Assembly (NCBI GenBank): GCA_000720805.1
Contig: JODI01000025.1
Coordinates: 62,001 to 126,000 of the forward strand
Reading direction: 5' to 3'
DNA length: 64,000 nt
From: Streptomyces violaceoruber
GTDB lineage: Bacteria > Actinomycetota > Actinomycetes > Streptomycetales > Streptomycetaceae
The notes beneath the pieces were generated by a model. It made no database searches. It worked only from the letters and a program-made list of their open reading frames with translations, and was not told the DNA's origin. Both the position numbers and the translations under genes were made by a program. The first letter of the stretch is position 1; each line of letters begins with the position of its first letter. Positions 9,184 through 17,188 of this stretch are shown here, piece after piece.

Positions 9184-9975
9184 TCACCACTGCGCCGTGC
9201 CGCCGTCGACGCTGATCAGTGTGCCCGTGATGCCCGCGCCCGCGTCGCTCGCGAGCAGCCTGGCGACTCCCGCTATCTGCTCGACGGTGGTGATCTTCTT
9301 GGTGGCGGCGTGCTCGGCGAACCGGCCCAGCCACTCCTCGTAACTGATGCCCTCGGCCTCGGCCGCGGCCGGTCCCGCGGCACGCATCAGGTCGGTGTCG
9401 ACGGCGCCGGGGCAGATCGCGTTGCAGGTGATGCCCACGGTGCCGTACTCGAAGGCGGTCGCCTTGGTCAGACCATGGATGGCGTGCTTGTTGGTGATGT
9501 AGTGGCTGATCGCGGGCTTGTTGGCCTGCTTGCCCTCGACCGAGGAGATGTTGATGACCCGGCCCCAGCCGCCGTCCAGCATGGGCTTCAGCGCGCGGCG
9601 CGTGCCGTAGAAGTAGGCGTTGAGGTTCAGGTCGAGCGCCTTGTGCCAGGCCTCGTCGCTCAGCTCGTGGACGGGCGCGAAGCCCTCCGTGCCGCCGACG
9701 TTGTTGACCATGATGTCCAGCCGGCCGAAACGCTCGACCGTCCAGTCGACGAGTGCCTCGATGTCCGCCTGGCTGCTCGAGTCGCAGGCGTGGAAGGCGG
9801 CCTTGTCACCGGCCTGGAGTTCCTCCAAGGCCTGCTTGCCCTTGATCTCCGAGCGTCCGCTGAGCACGACCGTCGCCCCGTCGGCCAGGAAGGCCTCGGC
9901 GATGGCGCGGCCGATACTGCGCGTGCTGCCCGTGATCACTGCGACACGTCCGTCAAGGCTGCCCGTAGCCACCAT
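9184..9975 (-). CDS. SDR family oxidoreductase
   Basis: Classical short-chain dehydrogenase/reductase of 263 aa. The Rossmann cofactor motif is TGSTRSIG near residues 15-22, followed by NNVGG, the catalytic Ser in INISSVEG, and the YxxxK pair in HYITNK at about 157-161. The C-terminal ISVDGGTAQW is typical. The start ATG at 9975 has GGAG seven bases upstream; the upstream ATG lacks one. It begins 29 bp after the Rieske oxygenase stop, so it is very probably co-transcribed and may oxidise the hydroxyl or diol made by that oxygenase. The substrate is unknown. Confidence 0.86.
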   Translation of the reverse strand: MVATGSLDGRVAVITGSTRSIGRAIAEAFLADGATVVLSGRSEIKGKQALEELQAGDKAAFHACDSSSQADIEALVDWTVERFGRLDIMVNNVGGTEGFAPVHELSDEAWHKALDLNLNAYFYGTRRALKPMLDGGWGRVINISSVEGKQANKPAISHYITNKHAIHGLTKATAFEYGTVGITCNAICPGAVDTDLMRAAGPAAAEAEGISYEEWLGRFAEHAATKKITTVEQIAGVARLLASDAGAGITGTLISVDGGTAQW

Positions 9976-10004
9976 GCTGTTCTCCTGCGGGTCTCGTGGG
10001 TTGG

Positions 10005-11273
10005 TCATCTGGACGCTTCGTCCAGGAGGCGGTGGATGGTGCGGTGGAAGTGCTGGAGCCCGGGTTCGTTGCGTCCGAAGACGAAGTCGGTTCCGGCGAG
10101 GGCCTTCAGCCCCCGCTGCACTCCGTAGGTGGTCGCGTAGTCCTCGTCGCGGACCACCTCGTAGAACCACTCGCCGAACTGGTCGGCGGCGTGGCGCTCC
10201 TCCTCGGTGACGGCGGGCTCACGCAGCAGAATGATCTGCTGGGTCACCGATTCGGTGGCTGTACGGGGGATCACGATGGAGACGGCGATCTTGTTGCGCC
10301 AGGTGCCGGCGATGGCGAGACCGGGGAAGAGCCAGTAGATGGCTCCTACGATGTCGCCCGGATCGCGCTGCTCCGCGGGCAGCTCCGCCAGGTCGGCGAC
10401 GGGCCGCAGGGCCGCAGCGAGCCGCTGATGAGGGCCCCAGGTGTCGTGGGCCATCATGTTGGAGAAGTTCGTCTCGAAAACAGTCTTCGTGTGCAGCGAC
10501 GCGAAGTGGTAGGTCTCCAGGTACCCGTCGAGGGTGACCTTCCAGTTCGGGCTGAGCAGCTCACGGGTCGCGTAGTGGTGGCAGTCGGCGAAGCGCAGCC
10601 CCTCAAGGAGCGGCTGCAGATCCCCGAGCCAGGCGTCCAGGTCGTGCTCGGCGGCGGGATCGAGCGATACGAAGACGATGCCGGCGCGCTCACCGACGGG
10701 AAGCTGGATCAGGCTGCGCTTCTCGCGCGGTACCTCGCCGAAGGTCTTCTCGGCGTGTACGCCGCGCAGCTCGCCCGACAGGTCGTACGACCAGGCGTGG
10801 TACGGGCAGGTGATCCGCTTCGCCACGCCGCAGCCCGGCTCGACGAGCTCGGCGCCGCGGTGCCGGCAGGCGTTGATCATCGCGTGCACGACGCCCTTGC
10901 GGTCCCGGGTGATCAGGATGGGTGCGCCGAGCACGTCCAGGGCCTTGTAGGTGCCCGGTCCGGGGAGCTCGCACGACATGGCGAGGGGCAGCGGAACGCT
11001 CCGGTGGACGGCGTCCATCTCCCGCAGCCAGCGGTCGGCGTCGAGGTAGTTGTCGACGGGTTCCGTCCACTGTTCCTCGGCCTCGTGCGTGGTGTTGTTG
11101 ATGTAGTGCTCGATGACCCGCTCGGCGAGCTCGGCCGCGTCCTGCCGCATCGCCGTGCCCGCGGCGTCCGTGGAGCGGTCCTGGCCGATCCATGAGGTGT
11201 ATTCCGGAGCGGGAGGCGGCAGGGGACGTTCGTCGTCCGCCGTCTGGGTCTCCGGTGAACTGATCTGGACCAC
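10005..11273 (-). CDS. Rieske non-heme iron oxygenase, alpha subunit
   Basis: Aromatic-ring-hydroxylating type oxygenase of 422 aa. The Rieske [2Fe-2S] ligands appear as ACRHRGAEL (Cys-x-His) and TCPYHAW (Cys-x2-His) at about residues 134-158. The mononuclear iron site is DGYLETYHFASLH near 248-260. The GTG start at 11273 follows GAGGA at short spacing. No beta subunit, ferredoxin or reductase is adjacent, so electron transfer must come from elsewhere or the enzyme is a stand-alone alpha-type oxygenase. It is the first gene of the minus-strand catabolic run and is divergent from the VOC gene. The substrate cannot be assigned; many homologues act on aromatics, quaternary amines or terpenoid rings. 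Confidence 0.86.
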   Translation of the reverse strand: MVQISSPETQTADDERPLPPPAPEYTSWIGQDRSTDAAGTAMRQDAAELAERVIEHYINNTTHEAEEQWTEPVDNYLDADRWLREMDAVHRSVPLPLAMSCELPGPGTYKALDVLGAPILITRDRKGVVHAMINACRHRGAELVEPGCGVAKRITCPYHAWSYDLSGELRGVHAEKTFGEVPREKRSLIQLPVGERAGIVFVSLDPAAEHDLDAWLGDLQPLLEGLRFADCHHYATRELLSPNWKVTLDGYLETYHFASLHTKTVFETNFSNMMAHDTWGPHQRLAAALRPVADLAELPAEQRDPGDIVGAIYWLFPGLAIAGTWRNKIAVSIVIPRTATESVTQQIILLREPAVTEEERHAADQFGEWFYEVVRDEDYATTYGVQRGLKALAGTDFVFGRNEPGLQHFHRTIHRLLDEASR

Positions 11274-11365
11274 GATGTCCTCAATCCTCCCAGCCGCGAG
11301 CTGGTGAAGGTTCCTGGTGCTACAGCTGCGCTGCGACCGCCACAAGAACAGGAGTTAGTGTTGTG

Positions 11366-11466
11366 TGTCAATAGAAAGTGCTCAACTTGGCCGGACGGGG
11401 ATTCCACAGGTCACGCCTGCCTTCTGTGGCAGGGACACGCCCGGACCGACTGGATCTTTCTATTGA
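11366..11466. promoter_or_regulatory. Divergent promoter region with inverted 11-mers
   Basis: The 243 bp between the Rieske oxygenase and VOC genes contains the 11-mer CTTTCTATTGA twice in opposite orientation: minus strand 11378-11368 and plus strand 11456-11466. Each copy leads into a -35-like box pointing at its own gene (TTGACA on the minus strand, TTGAAC on the plus strand). On the plus side a weak TGTGAT lies 17 bases after the -35 box and would put the transcript start about 19 bases before the VOC ATG. I infer a common activator or repressor site for both divergent units. Promoter strength cannot be judged from sequence. Confidence 0.45.
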
Positions 11467-11516
11467 ACGGCTCCAGCTACCGGGATGTGATGGCTGACTG
11501 ACGGAGGGGTGGCCCC

Positions 11517-12011
11517 ATGGCCGATGAGACGACCGGGCCGGTCGAGGTGTCCGGGAGGGCGCGGATCACCCAGCCCTTCGAGGCGGGTGTCGTGGTGCGG
11601 GACCTCGAGGTGATGGAGCGCTTCTATGGTGAGGTGCTCGGCTGTGTCCCCGTGCACCGCTCGCGCATCCCGCAGGCGATCGCCGGTCCGGCCGGACTGG
11701 GCGGACAGCTCCTCGTCGTCTGGCTCGAGGTGCCGTCCGGGGGCCGGATCAAGCTGATCCACCCGCGGGTGAGGGTGACGTCGTCGCCGTGGGCCGGGCC
11801 GCTGGCCGAGCGCTGCGGCCTGGCCTACCTCACCTTCCATGTGGACGATATCGCACCCCTGGTCGCCGTCCTGCCGGCCGCCGGAGGCCGGCCGCTGTCG
11901 TCGCCGGTCGTGGTGTCGGCGCGGGGTCGGCGGATCAGCTTCTGGGCCGATCCGGAGGGCAATGCCGTGGAGCTCGTGGACCGGCGTGGCGGCGTCCTCG
12001 GGGCGGGTTGA
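11517..12011 (+). CDS. VOC (glyoxalase/dioxygenase-fold) family protein
   Basis: Vicinal-oxygen-chelate fold protein of 164 aa with the two beta-alpha-beta-beta-beta modules expected: FEAGVVVRDLEVMERFYGEVLGC at the start and AYLTFHVDDIAPLVAVL in the second half, ending with ISFWADPEGNAVELVD. The family includes glyoxalase I, methylmalonyl-CoA epimerase and extradiol dioxygenases, so the reaction cannot be fixed. The ATG has a strong GGAGGGG upstream. It is divergent from the Rieske operon and sits 119 bp before the 2-oxoacid dehydrogenase operon on the same strand. Confidence 0.8.
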   Translation: MADETTGPVEVSGRARITQPFEAGVVVRDLEVMERFYGEVLGCVPVHRSRIPQAIAGPAGLGGQLLVVWLEVPSGGRIKLIHPRVRVTSSPWAGPLAERCGLAYLTFHVDDIAPLVAVLPAAGGRPLSSPVVVSARGRRISFWADPEGNAVELVDRRGGVLGAG

Positions 12012-12026
12012 GTCCTGCCTGTAGTA

Positions 12027-12045
12027 ATTAGACAACCTCTTCAGT
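12027..12045. promoter_or_regulatory. Operator-like site 1 upstream of the E1/E2 operon
   Basis: ATTAGACAACCTCTTCAGT fits the pattern A-Y-T-N, then GA-Y with 11 bases between the outer tetranucleotides, then CAGT. Similar elements occur at 16389, 25009 and 25106. It lies about 86 bp before the E1alpha start, in the right place for a repressor site. This copy is the least symmetrical of the four. Binding by one of the two nearby TetR proteins is inference. Confidence 0.4.
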
Positions 12046-12130
12046 AAGGTGCCCCCCAGCCGGTTACTGTAGACCGACACAACAAAGTCCGATTGCGTGA
12101 CACACCTCGCTCGGGGCGAAGGGGCGGACG

Positions 12131-13141
12131 ATGGCTCAAAGGGCATCGAAGAAGTCGGCCGATCCGGCCGCGAACCAGGCTTCGGCGCAGGTCGTCAGGG
12201 ATCTGCACGAGCGCATGGTGCGCATCCGCCTGTTCGAGACGGAGGCGGGAAAACTCATGGAGGCGGGCAAGCTGCCGGGCTTCCTGCACCTCTACGTCGG
12301 TCAGGAGGCGGTCGCCGCGGGAGTGATGGCGGCCCTGCGTGACGACGACCAGATCACCTCCACGCACCGCGGGCACGGACACGCCGTGGCCAAGGGCGTC
12401 AGCTTCAGGCACATGTACTCCGAGCTGTACGGCCGCGTCACCGGCGCCTGCCTCGGCCGCGGCGGAAGCATGCACATCAACGACGTCACCCTCGGCATGC
12501 TCGGCGCCAACGGCATCGTCGGCGCCGGCGTCCCGATCGCGGTCGGCGCCGCCTTCGCCGCCCAGTACCGCGGCGAGGACAACATCGCCGTCACCTTCTT
12601 CGGCGACGGCGCCACCAACATCGGCAGCTTCCACGAGGGTGCCAACATGGCCGCCATCCTGCGCCTGCCGGTCCTGTTCATCTGCGAGAACAACGGCTAC
12701 GCCGAGTTCACCCCGCAGTCCAAGCACATGCTGATCACCGACGTCGCCGAGCGGGCCGCGTCCTACGGCATGCCCAGCGTGATCGTCGACGGCATGGACG
12801 CCCTCGCCGTCCACGAGGCCACCGTGGAGGCCGTCGCACGCGCGCGGGCCGGCGAGGGCCCCGTGTTCATCGAGGCCAAGACCTACCGCTACTACGACCA
12901 CCAGGGTGTCAAGGGACTGCGTCACCCCTACCGCTCGCAGGAGGAGGTCGAGGAGTGGAAGGCCCGCGACGCGATCGACCTGCTGGAGGCCCGTGCCCTC
13001 GCCGACGGCACCGCCACCCGCGCCGAGCTGGACGACACCTGGCAGCGCACCCGCGACGAGATCGCCGAGGCCATCGCCTACGCCGAGGCCAGCCCGCTGC
13101 CCGACCCCGCCGACCTGCTCCTCAACGTCTACTCGGGATGA
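12131..13141 (+). CDS. 2-oxoacid/acetoin dehydrogenase E1 component, alpha subunit
   Basis: Thiamine-diphosphate-dependent E1 alpha subunit, 336 aa. The ThDP/magnesium motif runs from FFGDGATNIGSFHEGANMA to the ICENN end. The substrate-channel region THRGHGHAVAKG and the phosphorylation-loop-like YRYYDHQGVKG are also present. Family members are PDH, branched-chain 2-oxoacid dehydrogenase and acetoin dehydrogenase (AcoA). The length, and the compact three-gene E1alpha-E1beta-E2 order without E3, fit the acetoin type best, but specificity cannot be proved here. It is the first gene of the operon and its stop overlaps the E1beta start by 4 bp. Confidence 0.85.
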   Translation: MAQRASKKSADPAANQASAQVVRDLHERMVRIRLFETEAGKLMEAGKLPGFLHLYVGQEAVAAGVMAALRDDDQITSTHRGHGHAVAKGVSFRHMYSELYGRVTGACLGRGGSMHINDVTLGMLGANGIVGAGVPIAVGAAFAAQYRGEDNIAVTFFGDGATNIGSFHEGANMAAILRLPVLFICENNGYAEFTPQSKHMLITDVAERAASYGMPSVIVDGMDALAVHEATVEAVARARAGEGPVFIEAKTYRYYDHQGVKGLRHPYRSQEEVEEWKARDAIDLLEARALADGTATRAELDDTWQRTRDEIAEAIAYAEASPLPDPADLLLNVYSG

Positions 13142-14172
13142 CCGCCATGACCACCGTCTCCGAAGCACCCGCCGTCGCCCCGGACGCCACGTCCCGCAAG
13201 CTCACCTATGTCAAGGCCTTCAACGAGGGCCTGGCGCAGGTCATGCGCGAGGACGAGAGCGTCTTCGTCGCCGGGGAGGACGTCGCCGGGTACGGCGGTG
13301 TCTTCCGCATGTTCGACAACCTGCTCGACGAGTTCGGCCCCCGCCGCATGATCGACACCCCGATCTCCGAGGCCGCGCTCGTCGGCCTGGGCGTGGGCGC
13401 CGCCGCCCGGGGGCTGCGTCCCGTCGTCGACCTGATGTTCATGGACTTCATCGGCGTCTGCCTGGACCAGATCGTCAACCAGGCCGCCAAGATGAAGTAC
13501 ATGTTCGGCGGCTCGGTGTCGGTGCCGCTGACCATCACCACCGCTTCCGGCGCCGGCCTCGGTGCCGCCGCCCAGCACAGCCAGAGCCTGGAGGCCTGGC
13601 TCTGCCACGTGCCCGGCCTCAAGGTCGTCATGCCGTGCGACGCGTACACCGCCAAGGGCCTGACGGTCTCCGCGATCCGGGACAACAACCCGGTCGTCGT
13701 CATGCTCAACAAGGTTCTGCTGGGCAGCAAGAGCGAGGTGCCCGAGCAGATCTACGGCATCCCGCTCGGCCAGGCCCACACCGCGCGCCAGGGCACCGAC
13801 GTCACCGTCATCGCCCTCGGCCGCATGGTGGGCGAGGCTCTCGCGGCGGCCGAGGAACTGGCCGCGGAGGGCATCGAGGTCGAGGTCATCGACCCGCGCA
13901 CCGTACAGCCCCTCGACACCGAGACCATGATCGCCTCCGTACGCCGCACCAACCGGGTCCTCGTGGTGCACGAGGCCGTGACCTTCGGCGGGCTCGGCGG
14001 GGAGATCGCCGCCCAGATCCAGGACGCGGCCTTCGACTACCTGGACGCTCCGGTCCTGCGCATCGGCGCTCCCTTCTCCCCGGTGCCGTTCTCGCCGGTG
14101 CTGGAGAAGGCCTATGTGCCCGACCAGGCCCGCATCGTGCAGGGCTGCCGTCGTCTCCTCGAAAGGTCGTGA
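13138..14172 (+). CDS. 2-oxoacid/acetoin dehydrogenase E1 component, beta subunit
   Basis: Transketolase-fold beta subunit, 344 aa, with the pyrimidine-binding region (GEDVAGYGGVFRMF, DTPISEAALVGLGVGAA) and a C-terminal transketolase domain (VEVIDPRTVQPLDTETM). It forms the alpha2beta2 E1 tetramer with the preceding gene. The ATG at 13138 overlaps the E1alpha stop (ATGA); another ATG three codons later is a possible alternative. The 3' end overlaps the E2 GTG by 4 bp, so all three subunits are translationally coupled. Confidence 0.86.
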   Translation: MTAMTTVSEAPAVAPDATSRKLTYVKAFNEGLAQVMREDESVFVAGEDVAGYGGVFRMFDNLLDEFGPRRMIDTPISEAALVGLGVGAAARGLRPVVDLMFMDFIGVCLDQIVNQAAKMKYMFGGSVSVPLTITTASGAGLGAAAQHSQSLEAWLCHVPGLKVVMPCDAYTAKGLTVSAIRDNNPVVVMLNKVLLGSKSEVPEQIYGIPLGQAHTARQGTDVTVIALGRMVGEALAAAEELAAEGIEVEVIDPRTVQPLDTETMIASVRRTNRVLVVHEAVTFGGLGGEIAAQIQDAAFDYLDAPVLRIGAPFSPVPFSPVLEKAYVPDQARIVQGCRRLLERS

Positions 14173-15623
14173 CCGAAGTGGCGGTCGAGGTTCTGCTGCC
14201 GAAGATCGGCCTGACCATGCAGGAAGGCACGATCGACGAGTGGCTGGTGCCGACCGGCGGCGTTGTCGCGGAGGGCGACCCCCTGGTGCGGCTGGCCACC
14301 GACAAGGTCGACGTGGACGTCGAGGCGGAGGCAGGGGGACTGTTCCACCCCGTGGTCCCGGCCGGCGCGACCGTCCCCGCAGGGGCGCTCATCGGCTGGC
14401 TGCTGGCCGAAGGGGAGGAGCTGCCGGGTGTGGGGAGTGCGGGGGGTGCGACCCCCGCCGCCGACTCCGTGCCTGCCGGCCCGAACGCGGTGCCGATCGG
14501 CGGGGGCGTTCCCTCCGTGGCGCCGTCGCTCAACGGCACCGCCGGACTCAATGGCTCGGGGGGCCGGCTTCTGGCTTCCCCGAACGCCCGGCGGGTGGCG
14601 GCGGAGGCCGACGTCGACCTCACCGCCGTACGCGGCACCGGACCGGGTGGCCGGATCGTCTCCGAGGACGTGGAGGAGTACCTGCTCGCCTCGGCGGCGC
14701 AGCCGCCCGCCCTCCTCTCGGCGGACCCGGTCACCCCCACTTCGCCCCTGGTCCGTCGGCTGGCGAAGGAACGGGGCATCGACCTCGCGGACGTACGCCC
14801 CACGGGTGCGGGCGGACGGATCCGGCGGGCCGACCTCGACGCCGCCACCCCGGCGGCCACGTCGGTACCGACCCCGGCGGACGCACCGGCACGCTCCGCG
14901 GCGACGCCCCGCCAGGCCACCGCCTCACCCCAGCCCGGAGACGTCATCCCCCTCACCGGGATGCGTGGCGTCATCGCCCGCCGGATGCACGCCAGCCTCC
15001 AGGAGATGGCGCAGCTGACACACGGCTACGAAGTGCGGATGGACGCCGTCGTGGCCCTGCGCGCCCAGTTGAAGCAGGAGTGGGCCGACACCGACCTGCC
15101 CGTGCCCAGCCTGGGCGACTTCCTGATGAAGGCCGCCGCACTGGCCCTGCGCGCACACCCGCTGCTCAACGCGTCGGTGCTGGAGGACGGCGTCCACCTG
15201 TACGAGGACATCCACCTCGGGTTCGCGGTCGCGGTGCCGGGGGGCCTGCTCGTCCCGGTGATCGAGAACGCGGCGGAGCTGTCGTTGCCCGAAGTCGCCC
15301 GCAGATCAAGGGAGTTGGCGGAAAGGGCCCGATCCGGCCGGATCTCCCCGGCACTGCTGGAAGGGGCCACGTTCACCGTCACCTCGCTCGGGGGGTACGG
15401 CGTCGACTTCTTCACCCCCGTGATCAACCCCGGCAACGTCGCCATCCTCGGTGTGGGCAGGCTCAGGGACGGCGTCGAGTGGGTGGACGAGCAGCCGCGG
15501 CGGACCCAGGTGCTCACCCTGAGCCTGACCTTCGACCACCGTGCCGTGGACGGGGCGCCCGCCGCCGAGTACCTGCGTACGGTCGGTGAGCTGCTGCGTG
15601 CACCTCTGCGGCTCCTGGTCTGA
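14169..15623 (+). CDS. Dihydrolipoyl acyltransferase E2 with two E3/E1-binding domains
   Basis: E2 core of the dehydrogenase complex, 484 aa. An N-terminal lipoyl domain carries the lipoyl-lysine in ATDKVDVD (Lys46). Two peripheral-subunit-binding domains follow: about 134-172 (SPNARRVAAEADVDLTAV) and about 191-226 (SPLVRRLAKERGIDLADV). The catalytic domain ends with DHRAVDG (His457), the acyltransferase signature. The start is GTG at 14169, overlapping the E1beta stop. Two binding domains in one E2 are unusual. No E3 (dihydrolipoamide dehydrogenase) gene is adjacent, so E3 must be supplied from elsewhere in the genome. Confidence 0.86.
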   Translation: MTEVAVEVLLPKIGLTMQEGTIDEWLVPTGGVVAEGDPLVRLATDKVDVDVEAEAGGLFHPVVPAGATVPAGALIGWLLAEGEELPGVGSAGGATPAADSVPAGPNAVPIGGGVPSVAPSLNGTAGLNGSGGRLLASPNARRVAAEADVDLTAVRGTGPGGRIVSEDVEEYLLASAAQPPALLSADPVTPTSPLVRRLAKERGIDLADVRPTGAGGRIRRADLDAATPAATSVPTPADAPARSAATPRQATASPQPGDVIPLTGMRGVIARRMHASLQEMAQLTHGYEVRMDAVVALRAQLKQEWADTDLPVPSLGDFLMKAAALALRAHPLLNASVLEDGVHLYEDIHLGFAVAVPGGLLVPVIENAAELSLPEVARRSRELAERARSGRISPALLEGATFTVTSLGGYGVDFFTPVINPGNVAILGVGRLRDGVEWVDEQPRRTQVLTLSLTFDHRAVDGAPAAEYLRTVGELLRAPLRLLV

Positions 15624-15634
15624 CCTCCCCGGCT

Positions 15635-15681
15635 CCGCGCCCGCCGACCGCTCCACTCACGCACCCGGTCGGCGGGCGCGG
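15635..15681. terminator. Bidirectional hairpin between E2 and TetR genes
   Basis: A perfect 16-bp stem (CCGCGCCCGCCGACCG with its complement at 15666-15681) and a 15-base loop lie 12 bp after the E2 stop and 22 bp beyond the stop of the convergent TetR gene. No U-tract follows, as is usual in Streptomyces. It probably ends both transcripts. Confidence 0.7.
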
Positions 15682-15702
15682 CCCACTCATGGACCGCTTC
15701 TG

Positions 15703-16311
15703 CTACTCGGCCGCCGGATCGGCGATCCGATCGGCGAGCCGGCCCACCTCACGGAGGAACGAACGGTGCCCGAGGGAGCGGTAGACGTCGTCACCCCGGA
15801 CCTGCGAGATCGCCGCGCTTTCCAGCAGCGCTAGTACGCCCAGGCCGATCACCGCCGCCTCGGCGTCCGTGACCGGCTCACGCCCCTTGCGGACCAGCCG
15901 CACCAGCTCCTGAAGCAACTGCGTACGGATCTCGTGGCGCAGCGCCTCCGCCTCCTGGCTCATGCCGGCCGAGGACACGAAGAACACGGTGGCGGCGGAC
16001 CGGTGCTCGCCCAGCCAGACCACCAGCGCGGTCACGGCCGGCCCGATGTCCGACCCGGGCTCGTGCGCCTCGGTGAGCGTCTCCACCTGTTCACGCAGTG
16101 CGGCGGCGAACACCCGCATCCCCTCCACCAGGACCTGGTCCTTGGAGGAGAAGTGGTAGTACACGGCGGCCGACGTCATCTCCGCCCGCGCCGCGATGTC
16201 GGCCACCGTCACCTCGTCGGGAGGCTGCGTGGCGAAGAGTTCCGTGGCTGCCTCGATCACCCACTGCCGGCGCGAAGGGCGGTGGGCTGCGCGCGTCCCG
16301 GATGTAGTCAT
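15703..16311 (-). CDS. TetR family transcriptional regulator
   Basis: TetR-type repressor of 202 aa. The N-terminal helix-turn-helix reads VTVADIAARAEMTSAAVYYHFSSKDQVL, followed by an all-helical ligand-binding domain. The ATG at 16311 gives the N-terminus MTTSGTRAAHRPSRRQWV, a normal short arm before the HTH. It is convergent with the E1/E2 operon and divergent from a second TetR gene; the 140 bp between the two TetR genes holds an operator-like site at 16389. An acyl-CoA or pathway intermediate is a plausible effector, by context only. Confidence 0.85.
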   Translation of the reverse strand: MTTSGTRAAHRPSRRQWVIEAATELFATQPPDEVTVADIAARAEMTSAAVYYHFSSKDQVLVEGMRVFAAALREQVETLTEAHEPGSDIGPAVTALVVWLGEHRSAATVFFVSSAGMSQEAEALRHEIRTQLLQELVRLVRKGREPVTDAEAAVIGLGVLALLESAAISQVRGDDVYRSLGHRSFLREVGRLADRIADPAAE

Positions 16312-16388
16312 GGTGTCAAGTATGCCGTGATCTTCGCGCTTCAGAACCACTGGGGTGCCAGGATTTACGGACCCGACCTGGGACAGTA

Positions 16389-16407
16389 ACTGGATAACAT
16401 GGTCAGT
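16389..16407. promoter_or_regulatory. Operator-like site 2 between the two TetR genes
   Basis: ACTGGATAACATGGTCAGT has outer ACTG/CAGT arms separated by 11 bases and shares the GA-Y core with the sites at 12027, 25009 and 25106. It lies 45 bp before the plus-strand TetR start and 78 bp before the minus-strand one, so autoregulation of either or both is likely. Confidence 0.45.
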
Positions 16408-16451
16408 ACGCCGGGGCGCACAAGCACCGGTCACGGCAACCGCCAGGGAGC

Positions 16452-17111
16452 ATGATGGCCACCACGAACGGCAAGCAGCCCGCCCACCGTCCTTCGCGAC
16501 GACAGCACATCATCAGCGCCGCTGTCCGGGTGTTCGGCCGCAACGGCTTCGCGGAGACCAGTGTGCAGGACATCGCGGACGAGGCCCAGGTGGTGCCCAC
16601 GGCCGTCTACTACCACTTCGCGGGCAAGGAGGAACTGCTCGAGCTGGCCATGCGGCGCGTCTTCGACCAGCTGAACACGGTCGTGGAGACGGCGCGCCCG
16701 GACACCGAGCCGGGAGACGCCGAGGGCCTGATCCGCACCATCGACGCCGTGTGGGACTGGGTGGAGAAGAACCCGGACGAGGCCCGGCTCTATCAGGTCC
16801 AGATCGCCTCCGCCAACGGCAACATCAAGCTGCTGCGCGACGAGTTCGAGCAGCGGCACATCCAGCGGGCGTACGATTATCTGCCCGAGAGCACCACCCG
16901 AAGTCCGCGCGCGGCCAAGGCGCGGCACGCCTCGCAGGCGCTCGCGGTCCGCACTTTCATCAGTACGACCATCCTGGTGACCGCGCTGCGGGCGGAGGGC
17001 GGGCCGCTGTCCCAGTTGCCGTCCCAGTCCGTACAGGAAGCGGTGAGGGCCCTGGCGCTGCGCATCGTCGCCGGCGAACAGAAGGCCGAGTCGGAGGCCA
17101 CCCCGGCCTGA
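16452..17111 (+). CDS. TetR family transcriptional regulator
   Basis: Second TetR regulator, 219 aa, with the HTH TSVQDIADEAQVVPTAVYYHFAGKEELL and a C-terminal helical domain resembling TetR_C proteins that sense acyl-CoAs or aromatics. The ATG at 16452 (or the adjacent ATG at 16455) follows GGGAG closely. Its N-terminal arm (KQPAHRPSRRQHIISAA) resembles that of the divergent TetR protein, so the pair may be old paralogues with similar operators. It is the best candidate to bind the motif shared by the local catabolic promoters; this is inference. Confidence 0.85.
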   Translation: MMATTNGKQPAHRPSRRQHIISAAVRVFGRNGFAETSVQDIADEAQVVPTAVYYHFAGKEELLELAMRRVFDQLNTVVETARPDTEPGDAEGLIRTIDAVWDWVEKNPDEARLYQVQIASANGNIKLLRDEFEQRHIQRAYDYLPESTTRSPRAAKARHASQALAVRTFISTTILVTALRAEGGPLSQLPSQSVQEAVRALALRIVAGEQKAESEATPA

Positions 17112-17188
17112 ACGGCGAACGGGTGGCGGGAAGCCTGCTCAGGAAGGACAGCGGTGCGCACGCGTCCCCGAGCACCGTGTGTCGCGCG

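Noticed and set aside
12098..12105. TGACACAC near E1alpha matching the complement of GTGTGTCA at 11363
   Set aside because: An 8-mer match within a kilobase is expected by chance and lacks symmetry.
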